The position numbers and the translations under genes are program-made. A stretch of DNA of 7,794 nucleotides from JAHFUI01 sp041485905 (GTDB taxonomy: Bacteria > Acidobacteriota > Vicinamibacteria > Vicinamibacterales > CAVVIG01), in assembly GCA_041485905.1 (NCBI GenBank), contig JBGPKK010000214.1:1-7794 (forward strand), read 5' to 3'. Each line of letters begins with the position of its first letter. Positions within the stretch are counted from its first letter, which is position 1. Shown here piece by piece: positions 6,328-7,794 of the stretch. Below the pieces are notes generated by a model that was not told where the DNA came from, ran no database searches, and saw only the letters and a list, made by a program, of their open reading frames with translations.

Positions 6328-7557
6328 GTGAAGAACAAGAACGACGAGACGGAATGGGATCGCCGCGGGTTCCTGAAGTGCATGGCGTGGGTCGGCACCG
6401 GCGCGGTGTGGACGATGGCGGGCGGCGTGCTGAAGGGCCTGCCGATTGAGCAAGCCGCTCGCGGCGCCATGGCGGGCATGGCGCATCCTGCGGCCGAGGC
6501 GGGCGGTCTCCGCTTCGTGCAGATCAGCGACAGCCACATTGGCTTCAACAAGGACGCGAATCCGGACGTCACCGCGACGCTCCGAGCGGCGATCGGGAAA
6601 ATCCACGCGCTGCCGCAGGCGCCGTCATTCGTGCTGCACACCGGTGATCTGACGCACTTGTCGAAGCCCGAGGAGTTCGACACGCTGCAGCAGGAGCTCG
6701 CGGGGATCGGCGCGCCGGTGTTCTATGTGCCGGGCGAGCACGACGTGCTGCATGACAACGGCAAGAGTTATCTCGAGCGCTTCGGGAAGAACACGAAAGG
6801 CGCCGGTTGGTACAGCTTCGACCAGGCCGGCGTGCACTTCATCGGGCTGGTCAATGTCGTCGATCTCAAGGCGGGCGGGATGGGCGTTCTCGGTGCCGAC
6901 CAGCTCGAATGGCTGGAGGAGGACGTGAAACGGCTGAAGAGCAGCACGCCGATTGTGGTGTTCGCGCACATCCCGTTGTGGTCCGTCTATCCGGAGTGGG
7001 GCTGGGGGACCGACGACAGCGCCCGCGCGTTGTCCTATCTGAAGCGATTCGGATCGGTCTCGGTCCTGAATGGCCACATTCATCAGGTGATGCACAAGGT
7101 CGAAGGGAACGTGACGTTCCACACAGCGATGTCCACGGCGTTCCCACAGCCGGCGCCCGGCGCTGCCCCGTCACCTGGGCCGATGAAAGTCGAGACCGAT
7201 CGGCTGAAACAACTACTCGGCCTCGCGTCCATCGCCTACCACGACGTCCACCACCCGATTGCCATCACCGACATGCCGCTCGAGAACGCTGTGGCGGCAG
7301 CTGGCGCCGATGGGTCTCAAGTCGTCGTGGACAACTTTAGCTTCGCCCCAGCCGCGGCGACGGTGCCGGCCGGTGCGACGGTGACCTGGACGAATCGCGA
7401 TGACGTCCCGCACAACATCATCAGCACCGAGAAGAAGTTTGCGTCGCCCGTGCTGGACACCGACGAGCAGTTCTCGCATCGCTTTGATGCGCCCGGGACC
7501 TACCCGTACTACTGCTCGATTCACCCGAAAATGACCGGTCAGGTTGTGGTCGCGTGA
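6328..7557 (+). CDS. Tat-exported calcineurin-like metallophosphatase fused to a C-terminal cupredoxin
   Basis: This encodes 409 residues from GTG 6328 (start chosen by GAGGAG at 6315-6320; five more residues from ATG 6313). DRRGFLK (11-17) followed by a hydrophobic stretch to about 38 is a twin-arginine signal, so the protein is exported folded. Residues 60-315 are a calcineurin-like phosphoesterase with the metal-site blocks QISDSH (D68, H70), HTGDLTH (D107), PGEHD (136-139), FAHIP (H214) and NGHIH (H250, H252). The third block normally reads GNHD; here Glu replaces the metal-binding Asn. I recall the same form in related Tat-exported homologues, so it may be a family trait. Residues 330-409 are a cupredoxin with H362 and C396-x2-H399-x2-M402 as type-1 copper ligands. 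The link, rich in Pro/Ala (272-285), and DVHHP (306-310) may add metal sites. Activity and substrate are unknown. It may hydrolyse a phosphoester in the periplasm under copper or redox control, or the phosphatase fold may have another role. Confidence 0.93.
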   Translation: MKNKNDETEWDRRGFLKCMAWVGTGAVWTMAGGVLKGLPIEQAARGAMAGMAHPAAEAGGLRFVQISDSHIGFNKDANPDVTATLRAAIGKIHALPQAPSFVLHTGDLTHLSKPEEFDTLQQELAGIGAPVFYVPGEHDVLHDNGKSYLERFGKNTKGAGWYSFDQAGVHFIGLVNVVDLKAGGMGVLGADQLEWLEEDVKRLKSSTPIVVFAHIPLWSVYPEWGWGTDDSARALSYLKRFGSVSVLNGHIHQVMHKVEGNVTFHTAMSTAFPQPAPGAAPSPGPMKVETDRLKQLLGLASIAYHDVHHPIAITDMPLENAVAAAGADGSQVVVDNFSFAPAAATVPAGATVTWTNRDDVPHNIISTEKKFASPVLDTDEQFSHRFDAPGTYPYYCSIHPKMTGQVVVA

Positions 7558-7565
7558 GGGCCGTC

Positions 7566-7794
7566 ATGTTCCGTATCACCAACACGCGCTCCGTGATCAT
7601 CCTGGCACTCGTGACGTTCTCACAGTCTCCTGCGCTACGAAATCATGCGCAGCTTCGTGCGAGGCAATGGCTTATTGGCGATTCGCATTCACGCTATCGC
7701 CGGTTTTGACCAGAAGACGTGCGCTGCCGGGCCGAATCCGTTCGACGATCTGGCGTTTGTTGTTGAAGACAACCGTCTACGGTTCAAGGAATAC
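7566..7794 (+). pseudogene. Broken fragment of an MTH538 TIR-like (DUF1863/ThsB-like) gene, running off the window
   Basis: Reading from 7615 to the window end, one frame is open and gives LLRYEIMRSFVRGNGLLAIR, then IHAI, a GFDQKTCAAGPNPFDDLAF stretch and LRFKEY. This matches, from memory, the second half of the MTH538 TIR-like domain (YEI.rS...GNGLLgI.IH.ik...GkT...G.NPf). Members include ThsB, which makes a signalling nucleotide in Thoeris phage defence. The domain's first half is missing: this frame has TGA codons at 7594 and 7612. A different frame starts at ATG 7566 with GAGGG five bases upstream. It reads ITNTRSVIILALVTFSQSP, which resembles the strand just before YEI in this family (..TSVTIVLIG.ETFS..), but stops at 7709. 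So about 60-70 N-terminal residues seem lost and a frame change lies at about 7620-7636. A sequencing error could explain the frame change but not the missing N-terminus. An intact short secreted protein starting at 7566 is the alternative. Confidence 0.55.

Noticed and set aside
7645..7794. Similarity of the right-edge NGLLAIR segment to the NGGVLARFD segment of the secreted protein at 2756
   Set aside because: At first it suggested a repeated gene family, but the match is only a few residues, and the TIR-like pattern explains the right-edge segment far better.

Overview
The window is high-GC bacterial DNA. It holds two convergent or divergent flanking genes and, in the right two thirds, a tightly spaced run of plus-strand genes for exported redox-type proteins. 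The lineage cannot be fixed from the sequence. A soil-type Gram-negative such as an Acidobacteriota is plausible, because there is a predicted outer-membrane beta-barrel, Tat and Sec export signals, and a large XRE/NB-ARC regulator. This is inference only.

Left part (1-2755): the 3' end of a probable DinB-like four-helix protein (3-218, +) ends 13 bases from the end of a large minus-strand regulator (232-2676). That regulator has an XRE helix-turn-helix, an NB-ARC/STAND-type ATPase and a TPR-like helical C-terminus. A short divergent intergenic region (2677-2755) carries an 8+8 base inverted repeat that could be an operator. The first plus-strand gene after it (2756-3337) encodes a small secreted protein of unknown function.

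Central and right part (3420-7557): five genes on one strand form a probable extracytoplasmic electron-transfer or copper/heme module. They are (i) a probable lipoprotein cupredoxin; (ii) a YceI-family periplasmic carrier; (iii) an outer-membrane beta-barrel-like protein with one N-terminal CxxCH heme site; (iv) a four-helix DUF2231-like membrane protein with conserved histidines; and (v) a Tat-exported metallophosphatase with a second cupredoxin domain fused to its C-terminus. Both cupredoxin domains have the same C-x2-H-x2-M blue-copper ligand spacing. Genes ii-iii are 5 bases apart and iv-v are 32 bases apart. There is a 160-base spacer with a perfect hairpin before ii and a 194-base spacer before iv, so there may be more than one transcript.

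Right edge (7566-7794): immediately after the metallophosphatase is what looks like a broken, N-terminally truncated and frame-disrupted piece of an MTH538-type TIR-like (DUF1863, ThsB-like) gene. It keeps the characteristic YEI...GNGLL.I.IH...GPNPF segment and runs off the window. No tRNA, rRNA, CRISPR array, insertion sequence or transposase was seen.
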